Shown: piece after piece, positions 52,242-59,760 of the stretch | Layout of the letters: each line of letters opens with the position of its first letter | Numbering within the stretch: position 1 is the stretch's first letter | Assembly (NCBI GenBank): GCA_043513815.1 | Contig: CP121313.1 | Span: 1,240,001-1,304,000, forward strand | Origin: JANQIO01 sp043513815 | Lineage (GTDB): Bacteria > Pseudomonadota > Gammaproteobacteria > Pseudomonadales > Halieaceae | Reading direction: 5' to 3' | DNA length: 64,000 bases | Notes under the pieces: model-generated | Told to the model about the DNA's origin: nothing | What the model saw: only the letters and a program-made list of their open reading frames with translations | The model's database searches: none | Program-made: the position numbers and the translations under genes

Positions 52242-54671
52242 GTGAATACTCGCAAATGGTGGGGTGTGTTGTGTCTTGCAATCATATTTGCGTTGCCTGG
52301 CGTGCAGGCTTACGCGGACCATGATCGCGGAGACCGCTACGAATCGAAAGACGACAAGTCGAAGAAGAGCAGCAAGAGCGATAAAAGCAAGAAGAGCAAA
52401 AAGAGCAAGAAAAGCGACAAGAGCGATAAGAGTAAGAAAAGTAAGAAGAGCAAAAAAAGCCGGAAGGGGGGTGACACGCCTGAACTGGAACTCGACAGCG
52501 TCAAATACCAGGCCGATGAAAATCGACTCAGGATCAAAGGTGAGTTTGATGAACTGGACGGCCCCACCACGCTGGTGGTGACCGATGCAGCCCTCGGCAC
52601 CGAACTCGCAGTTGTTGAACTGGTCAAGGAAAAATTCAATTTCAAAGTACCTCTGGCGACCGACGCGCCGGTGCCCTGTGAAGTGTTGGTCAGTGCTGAC
52701 GGGCTGAGCGACCAGAAACGAGTGCGCAAGGCGCCGGATAACTGCGGCAAATTCACCAAGACCATCACCGGTCTGGTGACAGATCTACCGATCCCCAATG
52801 CCACCGTCAGTGTCACTATCGACGGTGTTACTTACACCACGACAGCCGACGCACTGGGAGCCTATGCCCTCGAAATCGCCACCGCTTCGGTGGGCGACCT
52901 GGTCAAGGTCGAGGCTAGCGGTATCAGCCCGGCTACCGGTGCTCCCATCGAGTTTGTGAACTTCGCAGGCAGCTTTGAGCGTGTGCTGAGCGATGAGCCG
53001 CAGAACGTCACCAACGTCACCACCGCCTCCTTTGTGCTGGCGGTAGAGGCCAACGGCGGTGTCGAGCCCACTACTCTTGAAGAGCTGCAGGCTGCTGAAA
53101 CCGCTGTTGACGCCACCGAGCTGTTCCAACTGGCAGCAGTGATCAAGTTGCTGGTTGATGACCCCAGCTACGCACTCCCGGCGGGCTTTGACAGTGTGCT
53201 CGACTTTGCATCTGACGAAACCGCCGTTCAGGACTTCGTTGCCACCGCTGAGCCGGCGGATATCGAGGCGTCCCTGGCCGAAATTCTGTCAGACAGCGAC
53301 CTGGTGGTCGGTTTTACCGAGGACGACGTGCCGGCCCGGTACTTCGCCATTCCTACCGCCAATCCGGGCTTCCTGGCGCGGGAAGGCTCAATCCTGGAGT
53401 TTGATAAAACTGACAACACGGGTGCCACGCTGACTCTGACCGGCTCCGAAGGACTCCCGGTCATCCAGGGCTTCACCTGGAGTATTGAGGGTGGTCGCCT
53501 GGTCATCGTATACGACGCCCCGTTGACAGAGTTTGCCGGGTTCAGTGACCTCGGCGATACGTCAGCGACGCCTGGGCAGCGCACAGTGCTGGAGGCGGAG
53601 TTCTCGGCGCGTGGTGAGCCCGTGTTCATCAGCGGTGTCGTGAGTACCATTGAGGCGGCGTATACGCGGGTGAACGACGGCGCCCTGGTCGATGTTGTGG
53701 CCGCGGAGAACCGTCGCCAGATCGACTTCGATCCGGTAGAGCTGTTCGCCACCAATCCCGGCGTGTTTGTGCAGCTGGATCCGATTATTGAAATTGAAAA
53801 CTCTACCGACAACCTGCGGCCCGACAACAAGATCACGCCGATACCCTTCGGCAGCGACTGCGCCGCTTCGGACGGCTCCGTCTGTGTGGAAGGCGCCTGG
53901 GGCGGTCTCTATGTCTACGACCCGGGTATCAACCGTTTCTTTGATAATTTCGATTTTCCGCGTTCGCTCTTCGGCGAAGTGATGAGCTTTACCGGTAGCG
54001 CGGCTGGGTCTGTTACAGGCGTAATTTCAGGGGAAACTGCCAGTTGGTCCATCGTCGATGACCGCCTGGTGATCGACTACGGTGATGGCACTACGGAAAC
54101 AATCACGCTGGTAGACAACAACGGTATTGAGTACGGCGCCTTTGTGGAAGTGGATACCGCGGTCGAGCGTTTTGCCACCTATACCGTTTTTGTAAAGGCC
54201 AACGAAAGCTTCAGCTTCACCGAGGAATATCTGGTGAACTCTGCCCCGGGCCTGTACTGGAACGGTGACATCAATACCTGGTTGCCAGCGTCGCTGGATG
54301 ACAACGGTGAGCGGATTCCCAACGCTCGGTTCGGCTGGCAGTTCGACTCAGCCGACCCCAGGGTTGGTCTCAACCTGTTTTACCGCGAGCAGGATTGCCC
54401 GGGATCAGAGGGCGGCGATCCGGAGATTGTTCGCCAGTCGCGACCTTTTGGCTGGGAGGTGGAAACTGATCGCCTGCTCATCGAACGGTTTATCGGTGAA
54501 GATATCCAGCGCTACTGGTATCCGATAGCGGCCATCGTCGACGAGGGTGAGCGCCAGTTTTATGTCATGGAGCTCGAGTTCCGCTTTGGCGGTTACTTCT
54601 TCCCGGCGCGTCTGAATATCGAGCGTGAAATTGCCGACGATCTCGTTCCGGATTGTGATCTGGCTTTCTAA
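52242..54671 (+). CDS. Exported SKK-repeat protein 1 (N-terminal Lys/Ser repeat)
   Basis: 809-aa exported protein. GTG 52242 with GGGAGA upstream; signal peptide WWGVLCLAIIFALPGVQAYA (about 6-25). Directly after cleavage comes a low-complexity strongly basic stretch (about residues 39-75) of KSKKS units with Asp and Arg substitutions. Behind it are Ig/CNA-B-like beta domains (DSVKYQADENRLRIKGEF near 85; NATVSVTIDGVTYTTTADAL near 190), then a long beta-rich acidic body to the C-terminus with few Cys. No enzyme motif. A polycationic N-terminal belt fits attachment to the outer surface or matrix polymers. Codon use looks like the neighbours. The related tail of the gene at 55031 suggests a common system. 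Strong terminator follows. Confidence 0.8.
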   Translation: MNTRKWWGVLCLAIIFALPGVQAYADHDRGDRYESKDDKSKKSSKSDKSKKSKKSKKSDKSDKSKKSKKSKKSRKGGDTPELELDSVKYQADENRLRIKGEFDELDGPTTLVVTDAALGTELAVVELVKEKFNFKVPLATDAPVPCEVLVSADGLSDQKRVRKAPDNCGKFTKTITGLVTDLPIPNATVSVTIDGVTYTTTADALGAYALEIATASVGDLVKVEASGISPATGAPIEFVNFAGSFERVLSDEPQNVTNVTTASFVLAVEANGGVEPTTLEELQAAETAVDATELFQLAAVIKLLVDDPSYALPAGFDSVLDFASDETAVQDFVATAEPADIEASLAEILSDSDLVVGFTEDDVPARYFAIPTANPGFLAREGSILEFDKTDNTGATLTLTGSEGLPVIQGFTWSIEGGRLVIVYDAPLTEFAGFSDLGDTSATPGQRTVLEAEFSARGEPVFISGVVSTIEAAYTRVNDGALVDVVAAENRRQIDFDPVELFATNPGVFVQLDPIIEIENSTDNLRPDNKITPIPFGSDCAASDGSVCVEGAWGGLYVYDPGINRFFDNFDFPRSLFGEVMSFTGSAAGSVTGVISGETASWSIVDDRLVIDYGDGTTETITLVDNNGIEYGAFVEVDTAVERFATYTVFVKANESFSFTEEYLVNSAPGLYWNGDINTWLPASLDDNGERIPNARFGWQFDSADPRVGLNLFYREQDCPGSEGGDPEIVRQSRPFGWEVETDRLLIERFIGEDIQRYWYPIAAIVDEGERQFYVMELEFRFGGYFFPARLNIEREIADDLVPDCDLAF

Positions 54672-54692
54672 GCCACAGTAGACACCACAAAG

Positions 54693-54717
54693 CCCGGCTT
54701 CGGCCGGGTTTTTTTTT
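54693..54717 (+). terminator. Rho-independent terminator of SKK-repeat gene 1
   Basis: Stem CCCGGC/GCCGGG with a TTCG tetraloop (54693-54708) followed by nine T (54709-54717). Confidence 0.96.
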
Positions 54718-54888
54718 GCGCACAGGCAAGCGACGCCGTGAGTCCCCGGCTGTTGAACTGAAGGCCTGCGAATCCGCAAAGCAGGCCTGCTCGCTGGCAA
54801 ATCCGCAGGCCGCTTGAAAACGCATGTAACGACTATCTTATCGGCTATTTACTCGCTTTTAGCCGCTGTTTGGCTATTATTCAGGCAA

Positions 54889-54956
54889 GTAAGGGCACAG
54901 CCGGCGCGAGCCGGTGTCGCAAAGTCACGGGTCTCACCGCAGACAGCCGGGCCGCA
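54889..54956 (+). ncRNA. Cyclic-di-GMP-I (GEMM) riboswitch aptamer
   Basis: Classic GEMM-I pattern upstream of the second SKK-repeat gene: GGGCAC, then a hairpin GCCGGC-GCGA-GCCGGT with a GNRA tetraloop (54900-54915), the conserved GCAAAG (54919-54924), CACGGGTCT, a small stem GTCT/AGAC (54931-54934/54941-54944) and ACAGCCGGG (54943-54951). Order and spacing match the known c-di-GMP-I riboswitch class. Downstream CCCGG (54961-54965) can pair with CCGGG (54947-54951), giving an alternative fold, and GAGTCGGTC (54965-54973)/GACCGACTC (54991-54999) form a second hairpin; together they look like the expression platform. Whether c-di-GMP turns the gene on or off is not evident. Covariance search with Rfam RF01051 would settle it. 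Confidence 0.85.
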
Positions 54957-54964
54957 CAAACCCG

Positions 54965-54999
54965 GAGTCGGTCCTATCAGAATTATTCCAGACCGACTC
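54965..54999 (+). promoter_or_regulatory. Hairpin between riboswitch and start codon
   Basis: Nine-bp perfect stem GAGTCGGTC/GACCGACTC with a 17-nt loop. Because CCCGG (54961-54965) pairs with the aptamer end, this region is the probable switching element controlling the gene at 55031. It lacks a T tract, so translational control is as likely as termination. Confidence 0.55.
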
Positions 55000-55030
55000 T
55001 CTCTGACAAGGGAAAGCGGAGACATTACCC

Positions 55031-56461
55031 ATGAGCGACGCCCGCAGACAGTCACGCGGTGGTATTCCATTTTTTTCAGCTCTGCTCTCAGCACTCGGTA
55101 CGGCGATATTTTCTGCGACGCTGACCGCACAGCCCATCGTCTTTGGCACCGAGCGTGGTCCGGAAGAGACCATCAGTACCGGCGATGTCTACGCCATCGA
55201 CCTTGCAAGTCCTCCTACAGCCACACTGGTATTTGACGGGCCGCCCTCGCCGGATGGCCAGAATCAGTACAACGGTGCGTCCTACGATTATGCCAATGAC
55301 CGAATCTATCTCACCAACACGGAGGGTGATGCGCGCTCGACCTCGCTGGGATTTGTTGAAGATGGCGCTTTGACAGTGTCCGGTGTACTGCGACTCTCCG
55401 CTGAGAGCGGGGCCTTTTATGAGGGGCGGCACTACTACATCGGCAATAATGGCGATCAGTTGGTGGCGGTTGAGTTTGATGGGTCGGGCAGTCTGCGTTC
55501 CTCAAGCACAACGCCCTTGGGTCGCGGCCTCGCCTATCGCTTCGGCGATATAGCGATAGACTGCGACGGCATCCTGTACGGGTCTGCTGAGGTAGACGAC
55601 TTGAACGATCGCCTCGACCCGCTGGGTGTGGAGTTCTTCAGCATAGATCTCAATAACGGTCTCGCATGGAGCACCATTGCCACCGGTCCATTGGAAGACG
55701 GCACCCTGCAGTTGGCGTTTGGCGAAAATGGCGTGCTGTATGCCACTCGCGCCAGCACCGGGGAATTTTTCACTGTGAATACCACGACCGGTGAGCTGGC
55801 CTCGATTGGCTTCGTGTCGGGCAGCAGCACCAACCAGTTTACCGACCTGGCGTCCAACCAGTCCTGCGAGCCGCCACCGGAAGAGGTGGTGGTAGCGATT
55901 GAAGTGAACCCCCGCAGAGATCCCGGCTGTTTCGATCTCAACGGCAGAGGCTACATCCGTGCCGCGATCCTCGGTAGCGAAACTTTTGACGTGTCCGCCG
56001 TCGACCCCGCCTCCCTGGCGCTGGGCGGCATGCCGGTTAAGACCCGCGGAAACGGTCTGCCGCACTGCGGCTTTGCCGATGCCAGCGGCGACTTCGTCAC
56101 TTACCCAGCAGGCGGCCCTGACGGCTATATCGACCTGGTATGCAAGTATCGCGACATTCCGGCGTTGTGGAACCCGATTGACGAGAGCACGGTAGCGATA
56201 ACGGGGCTGCTGGCCGACGGCGAAGCTTTCAGCGGTGAAGGCGAGTACTGCCTGAGAGAGCGCAGGAGCGACAAGTCGGAAAAGAGCAAGAAGTCGAAGA
56301 AAAGCAAGAAGAGCAAAAAATCGGACAAGAGCAAGAAGTCCGGCAAGAGTAAAAAGTCTGACAAGAGCAAGAAATCCGACAAGAGCAAAAAGTCCGAGAA
56401 GAGTAAAAAGTCTGACAAGAGCAAAAAGTCCGGCAAGAGCAAAAAGTCCAGGAAGAAGTAA
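55031..56461 (+). CDS. Exported SKK-repeat protein 2 (C-terminal Lys/Ser tail), riboswitch-linked
   Basis: 476-aa exported protein. ATG 55031 has GGAG 9 nt upstream. The N-terminal signal (FFSALLSALGTAIFSATLTA) is followed by a beta-propeller-like domain (about 45-280; DVYAIDLASPP, DRIYLTNTEG, FGDIAIDCDGILYGSAE, NGVLYATRAS) and a domain with VVVAIEVNPRRDPGCFDLNG and AAILGSETFDVSAVDPASLA, as seen in many exported calcium- or propeller-associated proteins. Residues 414-476 are a 63-residue tail of SKK/SDK/SGK units ending RKK. The mirror-image repeat in the protein at 52242 implies shared partners. The upstream c-di-GMP riboswitch ties it to the biofilm/motile switch; a matrix or surface role is inferred. 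Confidence 0.82.
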   Translation: MSDARRQSRGGIPFFSALLSALGTAIFSATLTAQPIVFGTERGPEETISTGDVYAIDLASPPTATLVFDGPPSPDGQNQYNGASYDYANDRIYLTNTEGDARSTSLGFVEDGALTVSGVLRLSAESGAFYEGRHYYIGNNGDQLVAVEFDGSGSLRSSSTTPLGRGLAYRFGDIAIDCDGILYGSAEVDDLNDRLDPLGVEFFSIDLNNGLAWSTIATGPLEDGTLQLAFGENGVLYATRASTGEFFTVNTTTGELASIGFVSGSSTNQFTDLASNQSCEPPPEEVVVAIEVNPRRDPGCFDLNGRGYIRAAILGSETFDVSAVDPASLALGGMPVKTRGNGLPHCGFADASGDFVTYPAGGPDGYIDLVCKYRDIPALWNPIDESTVAITGLLADGEAFSGEGEYCLRERRSDKSEKSKKSKKSKKSKKSDKSKKSGKSKKSDKSKKSDKSKKSEKSKKSDKSKKSGKSKKSRKK

Positions 56462-56512
56462 GGCCGCGACAAGGGCTTTGGCGACGTTTGCTGCTCTGGA
56501 TTGAAAAACAAA

Positions 56513-56536
56513 CCCGGCCGCTGGCCGGGTTTTTTA
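56513..56536 (+). terminator. Rho-independent terminator of SKK-repeat gene 2
   Basis: CCCGGCC (56513-56519), GCT loop, GGCCGGG (56523-56529) and a T run from 56530. Confidence 0.95.
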
Positions 56537-56548
56537 TGTGCGGTACCG

Positions 56549-56821
56549 TCAGGCTCGGTACAGCGTCAAGATACCAATGACAACGAAGCCGGTGCCGGCA
56601 ATGTAGTGCAGCAGCTTTTCGTTGATGTAGTTGGACAGCAGCGCGCCTGCCAGCACGCCGATAGCCGAGGCCAGCACCAGCGCCGCGGACGCCGCCAAAA
56701 ACACTGTCCACTTGCTGACCTCGCGGTCGGCGGCAAACAGCATGGTTGCGAGTTGGGTCTTGTCGCCGAGTTCGGCGATGAAAACCGCGGCGAACACCGT
56801 GGCGAAGATCTTCCAGTCCAT
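56549..56821 (-). CDS. GDT1/TMEM165-family single-domain cation transporter
   Basis: 90-aa membrane protein with three hydrophobic segments and one copy of the signature ELGDKTQLATMLFA (about residues 17-30). Members have two such motifs; bacterial one-motif proteins act as dimers and export Mn2+ (or Ca2+/H+ exchange). The C-terminus AGTGFVVIGILTLYRA is typical. The gene starts 9 nt after the sufE 3' end on the same strand, so it ends the suf operon; Mn/Fe balance would fit that context, but that is inference. Confidence 0.9.
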   Translation of the reverse strand: MDWKIFATVFAAVFIAELGDKTQLATMLFAADREVSKWTVFLAASAALVLASAIGVLAGALLSNYINEKLLHYIAGTGFVVIGILTLYRA

Positions 56822-56830
56822 GCGCAGGCG

Positions 56831-57259
56831 TCAGGCCGATTCGGCAATGGCGCGGATTCGCGCCACCATGGCCTTCAGGCCATTGCCCCGGGTGGGGGAG
56901 AGGTGATTCATCAGTTCGAGTTGATCGAAGTAGGCATCGATATCGAAGGCCAGCACGTCTTCCGGTGACTTGTTGTTGTAGGCGGCGAGCACTACGCCCA
57001 GCAGGCCTTTGACAATAAAGGCATCGCTGTCGACTTCAATCTGTAACTTGCCTTCGGTGATGGCGGTGTCGATCCACACCTGGCTCTGGCAGCCTCGCAC
57101 CAGCCGGTCTTCAGTGTGCAGGCTATCGTCCATCGGCGGCAGTTCCTTGCCCAGGTCGATGATGTACTTGTAGCGGTCTTCCCAGCTATCGAAAAAGCCG
57201 AGGGTGTCGACGATATCGTCGCTGCTGATGGAATGGCCGAAAGGGTTGTTGCTGCTCAT
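56831..57259 (-). CDS. sufE: SufE sulfur-acceptor protein
   Basis: 142-aa SufE, the cytosolic partner that takes persulfide sulfur from SufS and stimulates its activity. The catalytic Cys57 lies in RLVRGCQSQVWIDT, the invariant SufE motif; DRYKYIIDLGKELPPM and ALLGVVLAAYNNKSPEDV-type helices (KGLLGVVLAAYNNKSP) are typical. Length normal. It lies 62 nt beyond sufT on the same strand, near the end of the operon. Confidence 0.95.
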   Translation of the reverse strand: MSSNNPFGHSISSDDIVDTLGFFDSWEDRYKYIIDLGKELPPMDDSLHTEDRLVRGCQSQVWIDTAITEGKLQIEVDSDAFIVKGLLGVVLAAYNNKSPEDVLAFDIDAYFDQLELMNHLSPTRGNGLKAMVARIRAIAESA

Positions 57260-57320
57260 GTTTCTGCCCGCTCAGTGGACGGTTTCTGTACTGGAAACAA
57301 GCGTATCAGAAGCGGTGACG

Positions 57321-57863
57321 TCAGAAGAACAGGCCGGTTTCAAGCTGCGCTTCCTCCGACATCATTTCCCGCTGCCAGGGCGGGTCGAAGACCATTTCTA
57401 CCGATACTTCCTTCACATTGGGCACCATGGCCACGCGATGCTCGACATCGCCCACCAACACCGGTCCCATGCCACAGCCGGGCGCAGTCAGGGTCATGTC
57501 GATCTCTACTCGGCCGCTGGACTGGTCGATCTCCAGGCGATAGATCAGCCCAAGGTTGACCAGATCGACAGGAATTTCCGGATCAAACACAGTGTGCAGT
57601 GCTTCCCAAACCTGGGCTTCGCTAATCTGGTCGTCAGCGGGCGCATCAAACTCAAGCTTGAGCGGCTCCAGGCCGAGCGCATCCGCTTCGGTTCCGTCCA
57701 CCCGCACCATGTTGCCGTTGTAGGTGAGCGTGTAATTACCACCCAGCGCCTGGGTCAAGGTGACAAAGGTATGCGCCGGAATCACCAGCTTGTCGCCCAC
57801 CGGCACCAACCGCGCCGGGCAGTCCCGCGTGGTAGTAAGAATCGTGCGTTCCTGCGCGCTCAT
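57321..57863 (-). CDS. sufT: SufT (DUF59/MIP18-type Fe-S assembly factor)
   Basis: 180-aa protein matching SufT, an auxiliary Fe-S maturation factor. An N-terminal domain (RTILTTTRDCPARLVPVGDK, GNYTLTYNGNMVRVDG) precedes the DUF59 domain: QVWEALHTVFDPEIPVDLVNLGLIY and DMTLTAPGCGMGPVL with the conserved Cys, then KEVSVEMVFDPPWQREMMSE. All key blocks are present. It sits between sufA and sufE in the suf operon, with a 133-nt gap toward sufA that holds no gene. Confidence 0.93.
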   Translation of the reverse strand: MSAQERTILTTTRDCPARLVPVGDKLVIPAHTFVTLTQALGGNYTLTYNGNMVRVDGTEADALGLEPLKLEFDAPADDQISEAQVWEALHTVFDPEIPVDLVNLGLIYRLEIDQSSGRVEIDMTLTAPGCGMGPVLVGDVEHRVAMVPNVKEVSVEMVFDPPWQREMMSEEAQLETGLFF

Positions 57864-57996
57864 AAACTTCCCTTAACTGGGGCAGGCCACGTTTTTGAAC
57901 AGAAAAGTGGTCTACCCATAGTGATCCATTGCCGCACAAACGTGCCGGGCGTTTCAACAGAGGCATTTTGTGCTTGAATGCGTGGTGTGTCCCCGA

Positions 57997-58353
57997 TTAT
58001 TCGATGGAGAAGCTTTCGCCGCAGCCGCAGGCGGCAGTGACGTTGGGGTTGTTGAACTTCAGGGTGCGGTTGATGCCCTCGCGCACATAGTCGAGCTCAG
58101 TGCCGCGCAGCACGCCCAGTGACCCTGAATCGACGAACACATGCAGGCCATTGTCCAGGTCAACGGTCACATCACTGTCTTCGCCGCTGTCGACTTCTTC
58201 CATCACGTACATATAGCCAGTGCAGCCACTTTCCTTGACGCTGATGCGCATCGCGCTGGCCCCTTTCGACGCAGCCGTGCTCTTCAGGTGCTTGGCTGCC
58301 TCCGGGGTGACACTGATCACGTCAGTGCTGACATCAAATGTTTCTACGCTCAT
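57997..58353 (-). CDS. sufA: SufA/HesB-type A-type Fe-S carrier
   Basis: 118-aa A-type carrier that receives Fe-S clusters from the SufBCD scaffold and hands them to targets. Ligand cysteines: Cys44 in VKESGCTGYMY and Cys109/Cys111 in AACGCGESF. ATG 58353 with GGAGGT upstream; an earlier start adds eight unlike residues. It stands downstream of sufS after the palindromic element at 58387-58500. ErpA or IscA are paralogues; position in the suf operon favours SufA. Confidence 0.92.
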   Translation of the reverse strand: MSVETFDVSTDVISVTPEAAKHLKSTAASKGASAMRISVKESGCTGYMYVMEEVDSGEDSDVTVDLDNGLHVFVDSGSLGVLRGTELDYVREGINRTLKFNNPNVTAACGCGESFSIE

Positions 58354-58386
58354 CTTATACCTCCATTGAGCAAGCACAGGACCTGA

Positions 58387-58500
58387 GTGCGGAGGACGTA
58401 CCGCCTCTCTCGTGCACCGTGCCTGCCACGGATGGCAGGCCCGAGCCTACAGGGATGTATTCACGGCGTGTCCGCGAGAGAGGCGGTACGTTCTTCGCAC
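58387..58500. repeat. Structured palindromic element, copy 2
   Basis: Outer arms 58387-58412 and 58475-58500 pair over 26 bp with two G-U type pairs (G opposite T), favouring an RNA fold. Inside are CCGTG/CACGG, hairpin GCCTGCC (58421-58427) / GGCAGGC (58434-58440) and an unpaired CCGAGC-N2-ACAGGGATGTATT. It lies inside the suf operon between sufS and sufA. Copy 1 at 25680-25799 keeps the unpaired core but has different stems. Confidence 0.85.
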
Positions 58501-58518
58501 CGTATCCCTGCCGAACGC

Positions 58519-59760
58519 TCATGAAAACAGCGCCTGTGCCTTGCGTATCCCCGCGAAGAGTGCATCCACATCCTCGCGGGTATTGTAAATTGAATAACTG
58601 GCGCGCGCCGTACCCGGCACACCGTAGCGTTCCATCAAGGGCTGCGCACAGTGGTGACCGGTTCGCACCGCGATGCCCTGCTGGTCCAGCAACATGCCCA
58701 GGTCCGACGGGTGGCAGCCGTCCAGCAGGAAACTGAAAATACCGGCGGCACTGCGCGGCTCACCGACACGATGAATGGCCGGAATCTCTGCCGCCAGCTC
58801 CAGGGTGTAGTCCAGCAGCGCCAGTTCGTGTGCCGCGGCTGCTTCACGATCGATGCCACCCAGGTAGTCAATGGCCGCAGCCAGGCCGATCACACCCGCA
58901 ATATTGGGGGTGCCCGCTTCAAATTTAAAGGGCAGGGTGTTGAAGGTGGTGCCTGCGAAGGACACCGTCTCGATCATCTCACCACCACCCAGGAACGGCG
59001 GCATGGCGTCCAGCAGTTCCTCGCGACCCCACAGTACGCCGATGCCGGTGGGGCCAAACAGCTTGTGGCCCGAGAAGGCGTAAAAATCACAGTCCAGCGC
59101 CTGCACATCGACGGGCCAGTGAGCCACCGCTTGCGCTCCGTCTATTAGTACCTTGGCGCCCACCGCGTGGGCTTTGGCGATAATTTCCTTTACCGGGTTC
59201 ACGGTGCCGATAGCATTAGAGACGTGGTTGAGGGCCACCATCTTGACGCTTTCATCCAGCATGCCATCCAGTGCGTCCAGGTTGATATCGCCACTGTCCA
59301 GCACCGGGATCGGTTCGACCGTGGCGCCCATTGCGGCACAGATCATCTGCCAGGGCACGATGTCGCTGTGGTGCTCGAGATAGGGCAGCAGCACGCGATC
59401 TCCAGGACCGAGGTTACTGCGCCCCCAGCTATTGGCCACCAGGTTCACCGCCTCGGTAACGCCGCGTACCCAGATCACCTGTTGTGAGCCGGGGCTGTTG
59501 AGGAAGCGCGCCACGTTCTCGCGAGCCGCTTCGAAAGCGCGCGTCGCACGATCACTGAGTGCGTGGGCGCCGCGGTGCACATTGGCGTTGTCGCACCGGT
59601 AGTAGTTGGCAATCGCCTCAATGACCATTTCAGGTTTCTGGGTGGTGGCGGCATTGTCCAGGTACACCAGCGGATGACCGTTTACTTCCTGCTTGAGGAT
59701 CGGGAAATCCTCGCGCACAGCAGCGGCATCAAAATAGGTGGCCGGGTTGGCGGCGGTCAT
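58519..59760 (-). CDS. sufS: SufS cysteine desulfurase
   Basis: 413-aa PLP-dependent class II cysteine desulfurase, releasing sulfur from cysteine as a protein persulfide for Fe-S assembly. PLP Lys in FYAFSGHKLFGPTGIGVLWG; substrate-binding blocks YLDNAATTQKPE and RGVTEAVNLVANSWGR; active-site Cys in AVRTGHHCAQPLMERYG near the C-terminus. It overlaps sufD by 4 nt. Works with SufE, encoded downstream. Confidence 0.96.
   Translation of the reverse strand: MTAANPATYFDAAAVREDFPILKQEVNGHPLVYLDNAATTQKPEMVIEAIANYYRCDNANVHRGAHALSDRATRAFEAARENVARFLNSPGSQQVIWVRGVTEAVNLVANSWGRSNLGPGDRVLLPYLEHHSDIVPWQMICAAMGATVEPIPVLDSGDINLDALDGMLDESVKMVALNHVSNAIGTVNPVKEIIAKAHAVGAKVLIDGAQAVAHWPVDVQALDCDFYAFSGHKLFGPTGIGVLWGREELLDAMPPFLGGGEMIETVSFAGTTFNTLPFKFEAGTPNIAGVIGLAAAIDYLGGIDREAAAAHELALLDYTLELAAEIPAIHRVGEPRSAAGIFSFLLDGCHPSDLGMLLDQQGIAVRTGHHCAQPLMERYGVPGTARASYSIYNTREDVDALFAGIRKAQALFS

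Noticed and set aside
54814..55236. A 140-codon open frame on the plus strand
   Set aside because: It runs through the riboswitch and the start of the gene at 55031 and looks non-coding; the shared signal peptide-like start is chance.
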